DNA of 64,000 nucleotides from Hyphomonadaceae bacterium UBA5336 (lineage in GTDB: Bacteria > Pseudomonadota > Alphaproteobacteria > Caulobacterales > Hyphomonadaceae): positions 186,001 to 250,000 of the forward strand of contig DHQO01000023.1 of NCBI GenBank assembly GCA_002408125.1, given 5' to 3'. How positions within the stretch are numbered: the first letter of the stretch is position 1; every line of letters begins with the position of its first letter. The notes beneath the pieces were generated by a model that did no database searches, was not told where the DNA came from, and saw only the letters and a program-made list of their open reading frames with translations. The position numbers and the translations under genes are program-made. Below are positions 40,236 through 49,593 of the stretch, piece after piece.

Positions 40236-42656
40236 ATGCAGAACACAATCAATCGGAGCAATTTCCTGAGAGCCTCGTCGGGCGCTCTTTTCCGGTCTCA
40301 CAAATGGACGGTCTCGGCGCTGACGCTTGCCGTGGCGTGTGGTGCAGTAGCGGCACCACAGGCTCATGCGCAGCAGGCCGAGGCCCAGCAGGACAGCGCC
40401 ACCGAAGTCCAGAATGAGAGCGAAGCCCGGCTGGGCACGATCACCGTCGTTGCGCGCAAGCGGGCCGAGAGCGCGCAGGACATTCCCGATGCCATCTCGG
40501 TGCTGTCGGCGGATGTGGTTGAGGCCGGCAACCTGGATGAGGTCAGCGACTTCGTGGAACTCGTTCCCAACGCGTCCTTCACTCAGGACAGCGAAACCTC
40601 CTCGGAGATTTCCATTCGCGGCAGCGGCCGGAACCTCGCCGATGAAGACCCCAGTGTCGGGCTCTATCGCGATGGTGTCTATATCGGCGGCCTGCTGTTC
40701 TCGACGGCGACTTTCTACGACACCGAGCGGATCGAGATCCTGCGCGGCCCGCAGGCCGCCCTGTACGGCCGGAACGCCGTGGGCGGCGCGGTCAATGTCA
40801 TCACCGCGCGCCCGGGCTTCGACCAGAGCGGCTATGTCGATGTGCTCATCGGCAGCAAGGAGCGGGCGGAAGTGCGCGCGGCGGTGAACACACCGCTTGT
40901 CGAGGACAAGCTGGCCCTGCGGGTGTCCGGGCTCTACATTGATCAGAATGACGGTTTCGACTATATCGCAAACCAGGATGTCACCACCGATGCCGAGGAG
41001 GTCGGATCGATCCGCGGCCGCCTCCTGTTCACGCCATCCTCCAGCCTGGAATTCCTGACAACCGTTGAGTATATCGACACCGAGGGCGGCTTTCCGCTGC
41101 TGGTGTCTGCACCGGATGCCGACACAGGGTTCCTCGACAGCGAGCATTCCGTTGAAATTCCGGGCACCTCCCCGGATGACACTGACAACCAGTTCCGCGA
41201 CTGGCCGACCTATAAGAACTTCGAACAGTTCCACGCCTTCCAGGAAGTGAGCTGGACGACTGATGCTGGCGTTCTGTCGGGTGTCGTGAGCTATCGGGAC
41301 GCAGAGCTCGGCCTCAGCCGTGATGACGACTACACCGACTTCTTTGTCTCAGGCCGGACCTATGACGCCTCCCAGGAGTCGATCTTCTCCGAGCTGCGCT
41401 ATACCGGCGATATCGGTGAGAAGTTCAGCTTCCTCGTGGGGGTGAATTATCTCGATGAGAAGCTCAACCTGAGCTATTACAATCCCCAGGGCGGGAACTT
41501 CTATGGTGCGCTGGGCGGGGTCAATCTCGCCGACATGTTCGCCAGTGGCGTGACACCGCCGCAGTTCGAAGCCTTTGGCATCCCGACGGGAACTCCGATC
41601 AGCGCCATTGGCCTGACAGCCGGTGAGACTGGGCTGACGGGTTATCTCGGCGACACCTTCCCGCTCATGTTCCAGAATGAGCAGGAGCTGACTTCCTATG
41701 CCGCGTTCGCGGAAGTGAGCTACGACCTCACATCGCAGCTGGAAATCTGGGGCAATGCGCGCTTCACCCGCGATGAGAAGACGATCGACTTCTCGCAGGG
41801 CTATACCGAGGACTGCCCGGTTGCCTGCGGCGAGATCGTGGCCTTCCTGCTCGATGGCGTCGACTTCGAGGTTGCCGGCTCAAATGACGCGACCTTCGAG
41901 AATGTCAGCCTGGGCGGCGGTATCAACTATCGGCCGAACGACTTCATTCTCGCTTATGCCAAGGTTGTGGAGGGCTTCAAGGCCGGTGGCTTCAACCCGG
42001 TCGCCGTGACGCGAGAGCTGCAACCTTTCGATTCCGAAGAGAGCGTGAGCTACGAGGTTGGCCTGAAAACCGAATGGTTCGATAACCGCCTTCGGGTGAA
42101 CCTGGCCGCCTTCCAGCAGGACCGCGAAGGCACCCTGATCGATGTCCAGGACCCGCTCCTGCCGGTTGTCGAGCTCGGCGTGAATGCCGGCGAGATCCGC
42201 AACAAGGGTGTGGAACTGGAAGTCAGCGCCTCGCCCATAAGCGGCCTCCGTTTCGATGTCGCGGCAGGGTATCTCGATGCGAAATTCGAAGACTATGACT
42301 TCGGGGATGATGACTTCACCGGCAATCGCGTGCCGAAGACATTCAAATACTCCCTGTCGACGATCATGACCTATGAGCGGCCGATCACCGACCAGCTCGA
42401 CCTTGTCAGCTACGCCTCCTACCGCAATGGTTGGGACGGCTATACCGACAATGACAATCAGGATGAACTGTCCAATCCGGAAATTGTCGACCTCCGCCTC
42501 GGGGTGGACACGGCCAATGACTGGAAGATCATGGGCTTCGTCGATAACGCGTTCGACAATCGCTACACCACGCTCGACATTGCTGGCTCGCGCATCCCGC
42601 GGGGAACTTATTCTCCCGGCCGTACCTACGGCATCGAAGTCTCCAAGGACTTCTGA
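40236..42656 (+). CDS. TonB-dependent receptor of the hydroxyacid cluster
   Basis: The 806-residue receptor has a long N-terminal region with a signal sequence around residues 28-46 (VSALTLAVACGAVAAPQAHA). The TonB-box region has GTITVVARKRAESAQDIPDA, the plug has LRGPQAALYGRNAVGGAVNV near residue 165, and the barrel ends in PGRTYGIEVSKDF. The signal is preceded by about 27 charged residues, so a downstream start is possible, although GGGAGG precedes the ATG at 40236. A rho-independent terminator follows. It probably imports the acid degraded by the surrounding genes. Confidence 0.9.
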   Translation: MQNTINRSNFLRASSGALFRSHKWTVSALTLAVACGAVAAPQAHAQQAEAQQDSATEVQNESEARLGTITVVARKRAESAQDIPDAISVLSADVVEAGNLDEVSDFVELVPNASFTQDSETSSEISIRGSGRNLADEDPSVGLYRDGVYIGGLLFSTATFYDTERIEILRGPQAALYGRNAVGGAVNVITARPGFDQSGYVDVLIGSKERAEVRAAVNTPLVEDKLALRVSGLYIDQNDGFDYIANQDVTTDAEEVGSIRGRLLFTPSSSLEFLTTVEYIDTEGGFPLLVSAPDADTGFLDSEHSVEIPGTSPDDTDNQFRDWPTYKNFEQFHAFQEVSWTTDAGVLSGVVSYRDAELGLSRDDDYTDFFVSGRTYDASQESIFSELRYTGDIGEKFSFLVGVNYLDEKLNLSYYNPQGGNFYGALGGVNLADMFASGVTPPQFEAFGIPTGTPISAIGLTAGETGLTGYLGDTFPLMFQNEQELTSYAAFAEVSYDLTSQLEIWGNARFTRDEKTIDFSQGYTEDCPVACGEIVAFLLDGVDFEVAGSNDATFENVSLGGGINYRPNDFILAYAKVVEGFKAGGFNPVAVTRELQPFDSEESVSYEVGLKTEWFDNRLRVNLAAFQQDREGTLIDVQDPLLPVVELGVNAGEIRNKGVELEVSASPISGLRFDVAAGYLDAKFEDYDFGDDDFTGNRVPKTFKYSLSTIMTYERPITDQLDLVSYASYRNGWDGYTDNDNQDELSNPEIVDLRLGVDTANDWKIMGFVDNAFDNRYTTLDIAGSRIPRGTYSPGRTYGIEVSKDF

Positions 42657-42665
42657 CGATCAAAA

Positions 42666-42697
42666 CCGGCTCCCGCTTTTTGCGTGGCGGGAGCCGG
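42666..42697 (+). terminator. Hairpin after the TonB receptor
   Basis: CCGGCTCCCGC (42666-42676) and GCGGGAGCCGG (42687-42697) form a perfect 11-bp stem with a 10-base loop, starting 10 bases after the stop. No U tract follows. It may protect the transcript end ahead of the stronger terminator at 42749. Confidence 0.55.
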
Positions 42698-42748
42698 CAA
42701 ACCTTTCCTCCCGGAAACTTCTGCGTAGAGTTTCCTCCAACACCTGTT

Positions 42749-42779
42749 CCAGCGGTCTTCCGGGCCGCTGGCTTTTTTT
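42749..42779 (+). terminator. Rho-independent terminator
   Basis: CCAGCGG and CCGCTGG (42749-42755 and 42765-42771) form a stem followed by C and seven T. It closes the plus-strand AtuA/receptor region just before the converging dehydrogenase gene. Confidence 0.85.
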
Positions 42780-42804
42780 GTGGGGTAGGGACGCGCGTTC
42801 CGGT

Positions 42805-43884
42805 TCAGGCGCCCAGGGCGTCGACGATGGCCTTGCCGCAGTCTTCCGTCGATGCAGTGCCGCCGAGATCGCGCGTGCGGTATTGCGGCTGGGCCAGCAC
42901 ATCCTCAATGGCCTTCAGCACCATGGCGGCGGCTTCGGTCTCGCCGAGATGGTCGAGCATCAGCGAGGCCGACCAGATCTGGCCGATGGGATTGGCGATC
43001 CACTGGCCGGCAATGTCGGGCGCCGAGCCATGAACGGGCTCGAACAGTGAGGGAAAACGGCGCTCTGGATTGATATTGCCCGCTGGCGCAATACCGATGG
43101 TGCCGGTGCAGGCCGGACCGAGATCGGACAGGATATCCCCGAACAGATTGCTGGCCACCACGACATCGAACCAGTCGGGATGCTGCACGAAATGGGCCGC
43201 CAGAATGTCGATATGATACTTGTCCCAGCGCACATCGGGATAGGATTTTGCCATCTCCTCCACGCGCTCATCCCAATAGGGCATGGTGATCGAGATGCCG
43301 TTGGACTTGGTGGCTGAGGTCAGGTGTTTCTTCCCCCGCCTCTGGGCGAGCTCGAAGGCATAGCGCAGGATCCGGTCGACGCCGATCCGGGTCATCACCG
43401 TTTCCTGGATCACCACCTCGCGGTCGGTATCCGGGAACATCTTGCCGCCGATGGAGGAATACTCGCCTTCAGTATTCTCGCGCACGATATAGAAGTCGAT
43501 ATCGCCCGGCGCACGGCCGGCAAGCGGGCTGGGAACGCCGGGCATCAGCTTGGCCGGACGCAGGTTCACATACTGGTCGAACTCGCGCCGGAACTGGATC
43601 AGTGAGCCCCAGAGCGAGACATGATCGGGCACGGTTTCCGGCCAGCCCACGGCGCCGAAGAAGATCGCGTCATGCCCGCCGACCAGCTGTTTCCAGTTGT
43701 CCGGCATCATCTGGCCATGCTCGAGATAATAGTCGCAGCTGGCAAACTCGAAGCTGTCGAACTGGAGCCCGCAATCGTATTTCGACGCGACGGCATCGAG
43801 CACGCGCAGCCCCTCGGGCATGACCTCCTTGCCGATTCCATCCCCGGGGATCACCGCGATGCGGTGGGTATTGGTTTTGGTCAT
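42805..43884 (-). CDS. Tartrate/isopropylmalate-type decarboxylating dehydrogenase
   Basis: The 359-residue protein belongs to the isocitrate/isopropylmalate dehydrogenase family: IAVIPGDGIGKEVMPEGLRV at the start, FYIVRENTEGEYSSIGG near residue 133, and VVASNLFGDILSDLGPACTG near 250. FGAVGWPETVPDHVSLWGSL near 76 and the RPAKLMPGVPSPL segment match the tartrate dehydrogenase/decarboxylase branch. It oxidises a 2-hydroxy-3-carboxy acid with NAD and may decarboxylate it. The LysR gene directly upstream reads the same way. Confidence 0.85.
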   Translation of the reverse strand: MTKTNTHRIAVIPGDGIGKEVMPEGLRVLDAVASKYDCGLQFDSFEFASCDYYLEHGQMMPDNWKQLVGGHDAIFFGAVGWPETVPDHVSLWGSLIQFRREFDQYVNLRPAKLMPGVPSPLAGRAPGDIDFYIVRENTEGEYSSIGGKMFPDTDREVVIQETVMTRIGVDRILRYAFELAQRRGKKHLTSATKSNGISITMPYWDERVEEMAKSYPDVRWDKYHIDILAAHFVQHPDWFDVVVASNLFGDILSDLGPACTGTIGIAPAGNINPERRFPSLFEPVHGSAPDIAGQWIANPIGQIWSASLMLDHLGETEAAAMVLKAIEDVLAQPQYRTRDLGGTASTEDCGKAIVDALGA

Positions 43885-43982
43885 CTGGTCTGGCTCCGCC
43901 GCGAGCGCGGAATGTAGAGCACTCTCCAGCCAGCGACCAATTCACGGGGCGCATAAAATGATGTGCCGCAGGTCGGCCGCCT

Positions 43983-44870
43983 CTATTCGGATTTCCGCTT
44001 GAGGATCTTGCTCCAAAGCTGTTCAGCGGCAGGCGCCTGGCGGGCCTTCGGGCGCCAAAGGCGGATCTCGATCGGAATATCGTGCTCTTCGTTGCCAGCA
44101 CGCACCAGCCTACCGGATGCAAGATCGTCCTCGACCAGGCTGAGCGCCGTCCAGGCCACACCCCTGTGATCCTTGGCCATGGCAGTCAGTACGCTGGCGA
44201 GATGCGAGGTGAAGATCGGATGGCTGGGCGCGGGCATGCCCTTGGCGCTCCAGGCTGCGGTCAGGATCCGGCCCATGCCGGACTCCGGCGCAAAGGCGAG
44301 CTTTGGCGCCGTTTCAAGGGTCGCGCTTTCGGCCAGGTGAGGCGACATGACCGGCAGGAGTGTGTCCTCTCCCAGCTGGATCGACCGGAAATCTGAAACC
44401 AGTCGTGTGGTGGCGGCCTCATGGTGATGGCAGAGCAGGAACTGCGCCGAGCCATCCACCATCAGCTGTTCGCAGGCCACCATATGGTCGGCGGTCAGTT
44501 CCACGGTCACTGTGGAGGGCTCGTCCGATTCCAGCCGGCGCAGCCAGGCGGGGAAGAAGGTGAGCGACAGCACATGGGTCGAGGCAAAGCGCAGGGTCTC
44601 CGAGGAGGCCTTGGCGACGGCGCGGGCTTCCTCGCGCCCAAGCTCCAGCCGGCGAAGCGTGGCTTCGGCGACCGAGCGGAAACGCTGCCCGGCAGGCGTG
44701 AGCCGCATCGTATGCGTGCTGCGGTCGACAAGGGTCGCGCCAACCCATTCCTCCAGCGACCGGATCCGACGACTGAAAGTGGGCTGACTGATCATTCGCT
44801 TCTCTGCCGCACGGGAGAACCCTCCCGTGTCGATCAGGGCGAGGAAGTCTTCAAGCCATCTGGAATCCAT
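43983..44870 (-). CDS. LysR-family transcriptional regulator
   Basis: The 295-residue protein has an N-terminal helix-turn-helix (FLALIDTGGFSRAAEKRMIS, then QPTFSRRIRSLEEWVGATLV) and a substrate-binding effector domain with HVLSLTFFPAWLRRL near 97. It is divergent from the CitMHS transporter gene, the usual LysR arrangement. A classic ATAC-N7-GTAT site lies between them. It probably activates the transporter and the catabolic genes when the pathway acid is present. Confidence 0.92.
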   Translation of the reverse strand: MDSRWLEDFLALIDTGGFSRAAEKRMISQPTFSRRIRSLEEWVGATLVDRSTHTMRLTPAGQRFRSVAEATLRRLELGREEARAVAKASSETLRFASTHVLSLTFFPAWLRRLESDEPSTVTVELTADHMVACEQLMVDGSAQFLLCHHHEAATTRLVSDFRSIQLGEDTLLPVMSPHLAESATLETAPKLAFAPESGMGRILTAAWSAKGMPAPSHPIFTSHLASVLTAMAKDHRGVAWTALSLVEDDLASGRLVRAGNEEHDIPIEIRLWRPKARQAPAAEQLWSKILKRKSE

Positions 44871-45179
44871 GCGTCACCAATCATGTATCAGGCGCATCAT
44901 GTGCCGGATGGTCCAAGGTCTCTCATCTCCCGGACAGGGAGGCATGAAAGCCCTGTTGCGCCGGCAGTTGGCGGCCTTGAGGATCTCGAATCATCCCCGT
45001 TTTTTGCTGTGTATACTATTTTCCATTCTGCATCAGGATATCATACGTTTTTCGTATCGTTCCAGTTGCTTGTCGTGCTGGCTCTCCCGATTTTTGCACC
45101 CTATGCATAAGTTAAGTGACCAGACTGCCCGCTCGCGGCAGAAAAAATCATTCATTTCCTGAATAGGGCGGAAACCTCA
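44871..45179. other. Divergent control region between LysR gene and transporter gene
   Basis: This 309-base stretch holds no credible gene. It is AT-richer than its surroundings after about 44995. The clear element is the LysR-type site at 45043-45057. A weak RBS-like GGGCGGAAACC lies just before the transporter ATG. I see no further repeats of note. Confidence 0.7.
45043..45057. promoter_or_regulatory. LysR-type binding site
   Basis: ATACGTTTTTCGTAT is a perfect inverted repeat (ATACG, five T, CGTAT) that fits the LysR consensus ATAC-N7-GTAT / T-N11-A. It lies about 125 bases before the transporter start and 170 bases from the LysR start, a standard position for autoregulation plus activation. 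Confidence 0.7.
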
Positions 45180-46478
45180 ATGACGGCACTTCTTGGCTTT
45201 GCCACGATCGGACTGTTCACGGTGCTGGTCATGACACACCGGATCTCCGCCGTTGCCGGACTGATCCTCATTCCCATCGTGTTCGCGCTACTGGGCGGAT
45301 TCGGACCCGAGATTGGCGGCATGATGGTGTCGGGCATCATCCAGACCGCCCCGACCGCCGTGATGCTCGTCTTCGCGATGCTCTATTTCATGCTGATGTA
45401 TGAGTGCGGCCTGTTCGAACCCTTCATCAACAGGATCCTGGCTGTCGTGGGAGACGATCCCGTGAGGATCGTGATGGGCACGGCCATCCTGGTCATTATT
45501 ACCTCGCTAGACGGCGATGGCGCCTCCGCCGTGCTGATCACCATCACTTCCATGTTCCCGATCTATCGACGGGTGGGGATCAATCCGCTGATCATGGCGC
45601 TGCTGCTCGGACTGATCAATCCCGTGCTCAACTGGCTGCCCTGGGGCGGACCTGCAGCGCGCGCGGCGATCTCCCTGAATGTCGAGCTGACCGACATCGT
45701 CACGCCCATGCTGCCGGCCATGTTCCTCACATTGGGCGCGACACTTGTGTTCGCCTATATTCTCGGGCGCTCGGAGCGCCGCCGACTCCTGGCTGAAGCG
45801 ACAATGGTTGTGGGCGAGGGGGGCGAACTGGAAAGCCGGCAGAAGCCACGCAAGGTGATCAAGCCGAAGAATTTCTGGTTCAACCTCCCACTGACCATCG
45901 GTCTTATGGTCAGCCTGGCTCTGGGCATCATGCCGCTTCCGGCCCTGATCATGGTCGGGTTCGCTGTCGCCGCCACCGTGAACTTCCCAAATGTCAAAGC
46001 CCAGCAGGATGTGCTCAAGCCTCATGCGAATACCGCGATCATGCTGGTCACTCTGATCCTGGCGGCCGGCTCGTTCACCGGGGTTCTTACCGAATCCGGC
46101 ATGGTCGAGGCCATGGCGAACAGCCTGATCGCCGTCGTTCCCGAGAGCTGGGGGCCGCATTTCGGCTTCATCACGGCGCTGCTCAGCATTCCGCTGCTGG
46201 TGCTCCTGTCGACCGACAGTTTCTTCCTCGGTGTGCTGCCCATTCTGGGCCAGACGGGCGCGGCCTATGGCGTCCCGCCGGAGGTAATCGCACGCGCCGG
46301 GCTGATCGGTATGCCGTGCCACTCGCTCAGCCCGCTGATCGCGCCGATCTATTTCGTCGCTACGCTGCTGCGGACCGATATCGGGTCGATGCAGCGCTTC
46401 GCCTGGCCCTGGACGCTGGCGCTCAGCCTGCTGGCCATGGTAGCGGCGGCCGTCACCGGGGCGATCTACAGCGTCTGA
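45180..46478 (+). CDS. CitMHS-family citrate/metal or related carboxylate transporter
   Basis: A 432-residue membrane protein with about 11-12 hydrophobic segments. Landmarks of the CitMHS family are LIPIVFALLGGFGPEIGGMM near residue 27, IVITSLDGDGASAVLITITS near 105, and NPVLNWLPWGGPAARAA near 149. Members import tri- or dicarboxylates, often as Mg or Ca complexes, with protons. The gene starts the plus-strand operon with an FAH hydrolase and two further membrane proteins. Confidence 0.88.
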   Translation: MTALLGFATIGLFTVLVMTHRISAVAGLILIPIVFALLGGFGPEIGGMMVSGIIQTAPTAVMLVFAMLYFMLMYECGLFEPFINRILAVVGDDPVRIVMGTAILVIITSLDGDGASAVLITITSMFPIYRRVGINPLIMALLLGLINPVLNWLPWGGPAARAAISLNVELTDIVTPMLPAMFLTLGATLVFAYILGRSERRRLLAEATMVVGEGGELESRQKPRKVIKPKNFWFNLPLTIGLMVSLALGIMPLPALIMVGFAVAATVNFPNVKAQQDVLKPHANTAIMLVTLILAAGSFTGVLTESGMVEAMANSLIAVVPESWGPHFGFITALLSIPLLVLLSTDSFFLGVLPILGQTGAAYGVPPEVIARAGLIGMPCHSLSPLIAPIYFVATLLRTDIGSMQRFAWPWTLALSLLAMVAAAVTGAIYSV

Positions 46479-46528
46479 TCACTGGCCGAGCATATAGTTC
46501 CTGAAGCATAGCGAGAGAGGACAGCCCC

Positions 46529-47383
46529 ATGAGGTTCATCACTTACAAGACCAGCGAAGGCGAAGGTGTCGCGATCCGCGCGGGCGACTTCTATCACGGC
46601 CGTCTCGTCGCCGAATTGGGGCGCGACCTGAAGAGCGCGCTGCACGACCGCCAGGCGGTTCTCGAGCTTGCCCGCGATCTCTCCATGTCGCCAAAGCTCT
46701 CGGTCGATGAGATCGAGTTTCTCCCGCCCGTGCCGGCTCCGGAGAAGATCATCTGCATCGGCCTCAACTATAAGGACCATTCCGAGGAGAGCGGGTTCGA
46801 GGTGCCGGAATATCCGGCCGTCTTCGCCCGCTTCGCCAACAGCCTGGTGGGCGCCGGCGCGCCGATCATCCGGCCGAAGGTTTCAGACATGCTGGATTAT
46901 GAAGGCGAACTGGCCGTCATCATCGGCAAGGGCGGGCATCATATCGACAAGGAAGACGCGCTCGACCATGTCGCTGGATATGCCCTTTTCAACGAGGCCT
47001 CGGTTCGTGACTATCAGATCAGGACCCAGCAATGGACGGTCGGCAAGACCTTCGACAAGACCGGCGCATTTGGGCCGGAGCTGGTTACGCCCGATGAGCT
47101 GCCCGAGGGTTGCAAGGGACTACGCCTGACCACCGTGCTGAATGGCGAAGAGGTTCAGAACGCATCGACAGACGACCTGATCTTCGACATCGCCACGCTT
47201 GTCAGCCTGATGTCGGAGGTGATGACCCTGGCGCCTGGCGATGTGATCGTGACCGGCACGCCGGCCGGTGTCGGCGCGCTGCGCAAGCCACCGCTCTGGC
47301 TCAAGCCCGGCGATGTCTGCACCATTTCGATTGAGAAGATCGGCACGTTGACCAACCCGGTCGAGCAGGAGCAGACAAACTGA
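46529..47383 (+). CDS. Fumarylacetoacetate hydrolase-family protein
   Basis: The 284-residue FAH-domain protein has ICIGLNYKDHSEE near residue 76, MLDYEGELAVIIGKGG near 127, and VIVTGTPAGVGALRKPP near 243. It is a close family relative of the protein at 30394-31230 but sits in the carboxylic-acid island, 50 bases after the CitMHS transporter. Likely reactions are acylpyruvate hydrolysis or ketoacid hydration/decarboxylation. Confidence 0.87.
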   Translation: MRFITYKTSEGEGVAIRAGDFYHGRLVAELGRDLKSALHDRQAVLELARDLSMSPKLSVDEIEFLPPVPAPEKIICIGLNYKDHSEESGFEVPEYPAVFARFANSLVGAGAPIIRPKVSDMLDYEGELAVIIGKGGHHIDKEDALDHVAGYALFNEASVRDYQIRTQQWTVGKTFDKTGAFGPELVTPDELPEGCKGLRLTTVLNGEEVQNASTDDLIFDIATLVSLMSEVMTLAPGDVIVTGTPAGVGALRKPPLWLKPGDVCTISIEKIGTLTNPVEQEQTN

Positions 47384-47486
47384 TGCGATCGTCGTGTGCG
47401 CTGCCAGCCCCGGAAGGCCGGGAGGCCATTCTGCCGCTTGGCTGGCAAGCGCATGCGGCGCACCGGCAGGCCGAGTCGGCCGCAGA

Positions 47487-48596
47487 ATGATGCGGTTCAA
47501 ACTTGCCAGATCGTGGGGCGTGCTGATCGTGCTCACACTTGCGCTGACGGCTGTCATGCGCGTCGGGCATGTTCCCGGCGCGCTGATGCTCGGTCCGCTG
47601 GTCGCAGGCATGATCGTGGCGATTTATCTGCCTGGGGCAAGGATCCCGCGCCGGTTGCCGATCGTTGCACAAGCCGTACTCGGCTGTGTGATCGCACGGG
47701 TGATGTCACCTGAGCTTCTCGCGCAGTTCCTGCCGCACTGGCCGCTTATTGTCGTGATGAACCTCTTGATGATCTTCGGAATCTTTGCCTTGGGCGTAGG
47801 GGCGACCTGGTTGCGCCTGTTTCCGGGGACGGCAGGGATCTGGGGCATGTCTCCAGGCGGAGCCTCCACCATGGTGGTCCTGTCGGAGGCTTATGGCGGC
47901 GACAAGCGCATCGTCGCGCTGATGCATTATCTCCGGCTCATCTGGGCCGTTCTTGCAGTCATTGCCATGGCGATGTTTCTCGGCTCGCCGCGGCATGGCG
48001 ACCCTGGCGTGCCCCTGCCGGGCATGGCGGGCACGATCTGGTTCCCACCGATTGACGCGGCCGCGCTTGCGATCAGCGCCGCGCTGGTAGTGGTGGGTCT
48101 TGTGATTGCCAGGCTGCTGCGTTCACCTCTCCTGGCCATCTTCTTCCCCCTGTTTGGCGGGGTTGCGGTGCAGCTCTTTCACTGGGGCGGCGTGCAGGTC
48201 CCGCCGGTTGCGTCGGCTCTGGCATTCTGTGTTATCGGCTGGAATGTCGGGTTGAGCTTCACTCGGGAATCCCTGGCGCACAGTGCTCGGCTGGTTCCAC
48301 GCATCCTGGCCGGTATTGTGGCGATCCTGCTGCTTTGCGTGGGGCTGGCCGCGCTGGCGGCCGCCTGGGCTCATGTCGATTTCCTCACCGCCTATATGGC
48401 GCTCAATCCCGGCGGCGTGGATGTTGTGCTGCTGACGGCAGCCAGCATCGATGTAGACCTGCCGCTGATCATGACCATGCAAATCTCGCGGCTGATCCTC
48501 GTGATCCTGATCGCCCCAATTCTGGGACGCATGGCGGCTAGCCGGCATCAGAAATCGCAGGATGCAGACACACCGGCCGACAGCACACAACTTTAA
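47487..48596 (+). CDS. AbrB-family membrane protein
   Basis: I start the gene at the ATG at 47487 (MMRFKLARSWG). A GTG at 47394 would add 31 residues of low-quality sequence. The protein (369 aa from this start) has two halves of repeated hydrophobic segments, with HVPGALMLGPLVAGMIVAIY, GIWGMSPGGASTMVVLSEAY and YMALNPGGVDVVLLTAAS. The PGG motifs are typical of AbrB/AmoB (PF05145) proteins, which are suspected carboxylate permeases. It is the second transporter-like gene in this short operon. Confidence 0.8.
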   Translation: MMRFKLARSWGVLIVLTLALTAVMRVGHVPGALMLGPLVAGMIVAIYLPGARIPRRLPIVAQAVLGCVIARVMSPELLAQFLPHWPLIVVMNLLMIFGIFALGVGATWLRLFPGTAGIWGMSPGGASTMVVLSEAYGGDKRIVALMHYLRLIWAVLAVIAMAMFLGSPRHGDPGVPLPGMAGTIWFPPIDAAALAISAALVVVGLVIARLLRSPLLAIFFPLFGGVAVQLFHWGGVQVPPVASALAFCVIGWNVGLSFTRESLAHSARLVPRILAGIVAILLLCVGLAALAAAWAHVDFLTAYMALNPGGVDVVLLTAASIDVDLPLIMTMQISRLILVILIAPILGRMAASRHQKSQDADTPADSTQL

Positions 48597-48611
48597 AAGG
48601 ACGCCTGCTTC

Positions 48612-49577
48612 ATGCTTTTCGAATGCGCTCTCGTCATCGCCGGTCTCGCGTTGCTTGTCGTGTGCGGGGACCTGCTGGTGCGTGGCACGGTCGGCCTGGC
48701 CGCGGCGCTGAACATCCCGGCGCTGATCATCTCGCTGACCGTTGTTGCATTCGGCACGTCTGCACCGGAACTCTTTGTCTCGGTTCAGGCTGTGCTGACT
48801 GGCAATGACGGCATTTCCATCGGCAATATCATCGGCTCGAACATCGCCAATGTATTCCTGGTGCTCGGCGCTCCGGCGCTGATCTATCCGATCCGCACCC
48901 ATGTTACCGGCCTGCGCCGGCATGCCGTGGTCATGCTGATCGCGACAGCGGCCTTTGCTGGCGTGGCCTATCTGCACGGGGCAATCGATACGACGGTCGG
49001 AGCCGGCCTCTTCCTCGGTGTCCTCCTCTATGTCGCCTATATGTGGCGCCGTGCGCTACAGTCCCCGGGCGACGATCCGGTGCTTGAGGATATCGACGAG
49101 ATTGCGGGCGATGACGGCGTCACGCTGAAGACGCTGGGCCTGATCCTCGTCGGGCTTGTCGGCATGCCGCTAGGGGCGCACCTGCTGGTCGCCAACGGCT
49201 CGGCCATTGCCTCCGATCTCGGCGTGCGCGAGGAGCTGATCGGTCTCACCATCATTGCCTTCGGGACGTCGCTACCGGAACTCGCGACCGTCGTCGCAGC
49301 AGCGTTTCACAAGAAGTCCGATGTGGCGATCGGCGGGATCGTGGGTTCGAACATCTTCAACATCTTCGCCGTTGGCGGGGCCGCCGGGCTTGCCGGAAAG
49401 GCGGCGTTCGATCCGGCCTCGCTGCGTCTCGACCTGCCAGTGATGATCCTCGCCGCGCTGGTGCTGGCGGGCTTCATCATGACACGCAGGAAGATCGGCT
49501 GGCTGTCCGGCCTGATCATGAGTGCGGTCTATCTAGGCTTCATCTGCCTGCTCGCTGCGAATGCGAGCCAGGGCTGA
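48612..49577 (+). CDS. Na+/Ca2+ exchanger-family (CaxA/YrbG-like) membrane protein
   Basis: The 321-residue protein shows the internal duplication of sodium/calcium exchangers. The alpha repeats are SLTVVAFGTSAPELFVSVQA near residue 39 with IGNIIGSNIANVFLVLG, and the mirror copy GLTIIAFGTSLPELATVVAA near 212 with IGGIVGSNIFNIFAVGG. Acidic residues of both repeats are present. If the CitMHS transporter moves Ca- or Mg-carboxylate complexes, this exchanger could export the co-imported metal (inference). It ends the plus-strand operon. Confidence 0.87.
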   Translation: MLFECALVIAGLALLVVCGDLLVRGTVGLAAALNIPALIISLTVVAFGTSAPELFVSVQAVLTGNDGISIGNIIGSNIANVFLVLGAPALIYPIRTHVTGLRRHAVVMLIATAAFAGVAYLHGAIDTTVGAGLFLGVLLYVAYMWRRALQSPGDDPVLEDIDEIAGDDGVTLKTLGLILVGLVGMPLGAHLLVANGSAIASDLGVREELIGLTIIAFGTSLPELATVVAAAFHKKSDVAIGGIVGSNIFNIFAVGGAAGLAGKAAFDPASLRLDLPVMILAALVLAGFIMTRRKIGWLSGLIMSAVYLGFICLLAANASQG

Positions 49578-49593
49578 GAGGCGGGGGCAGCCC

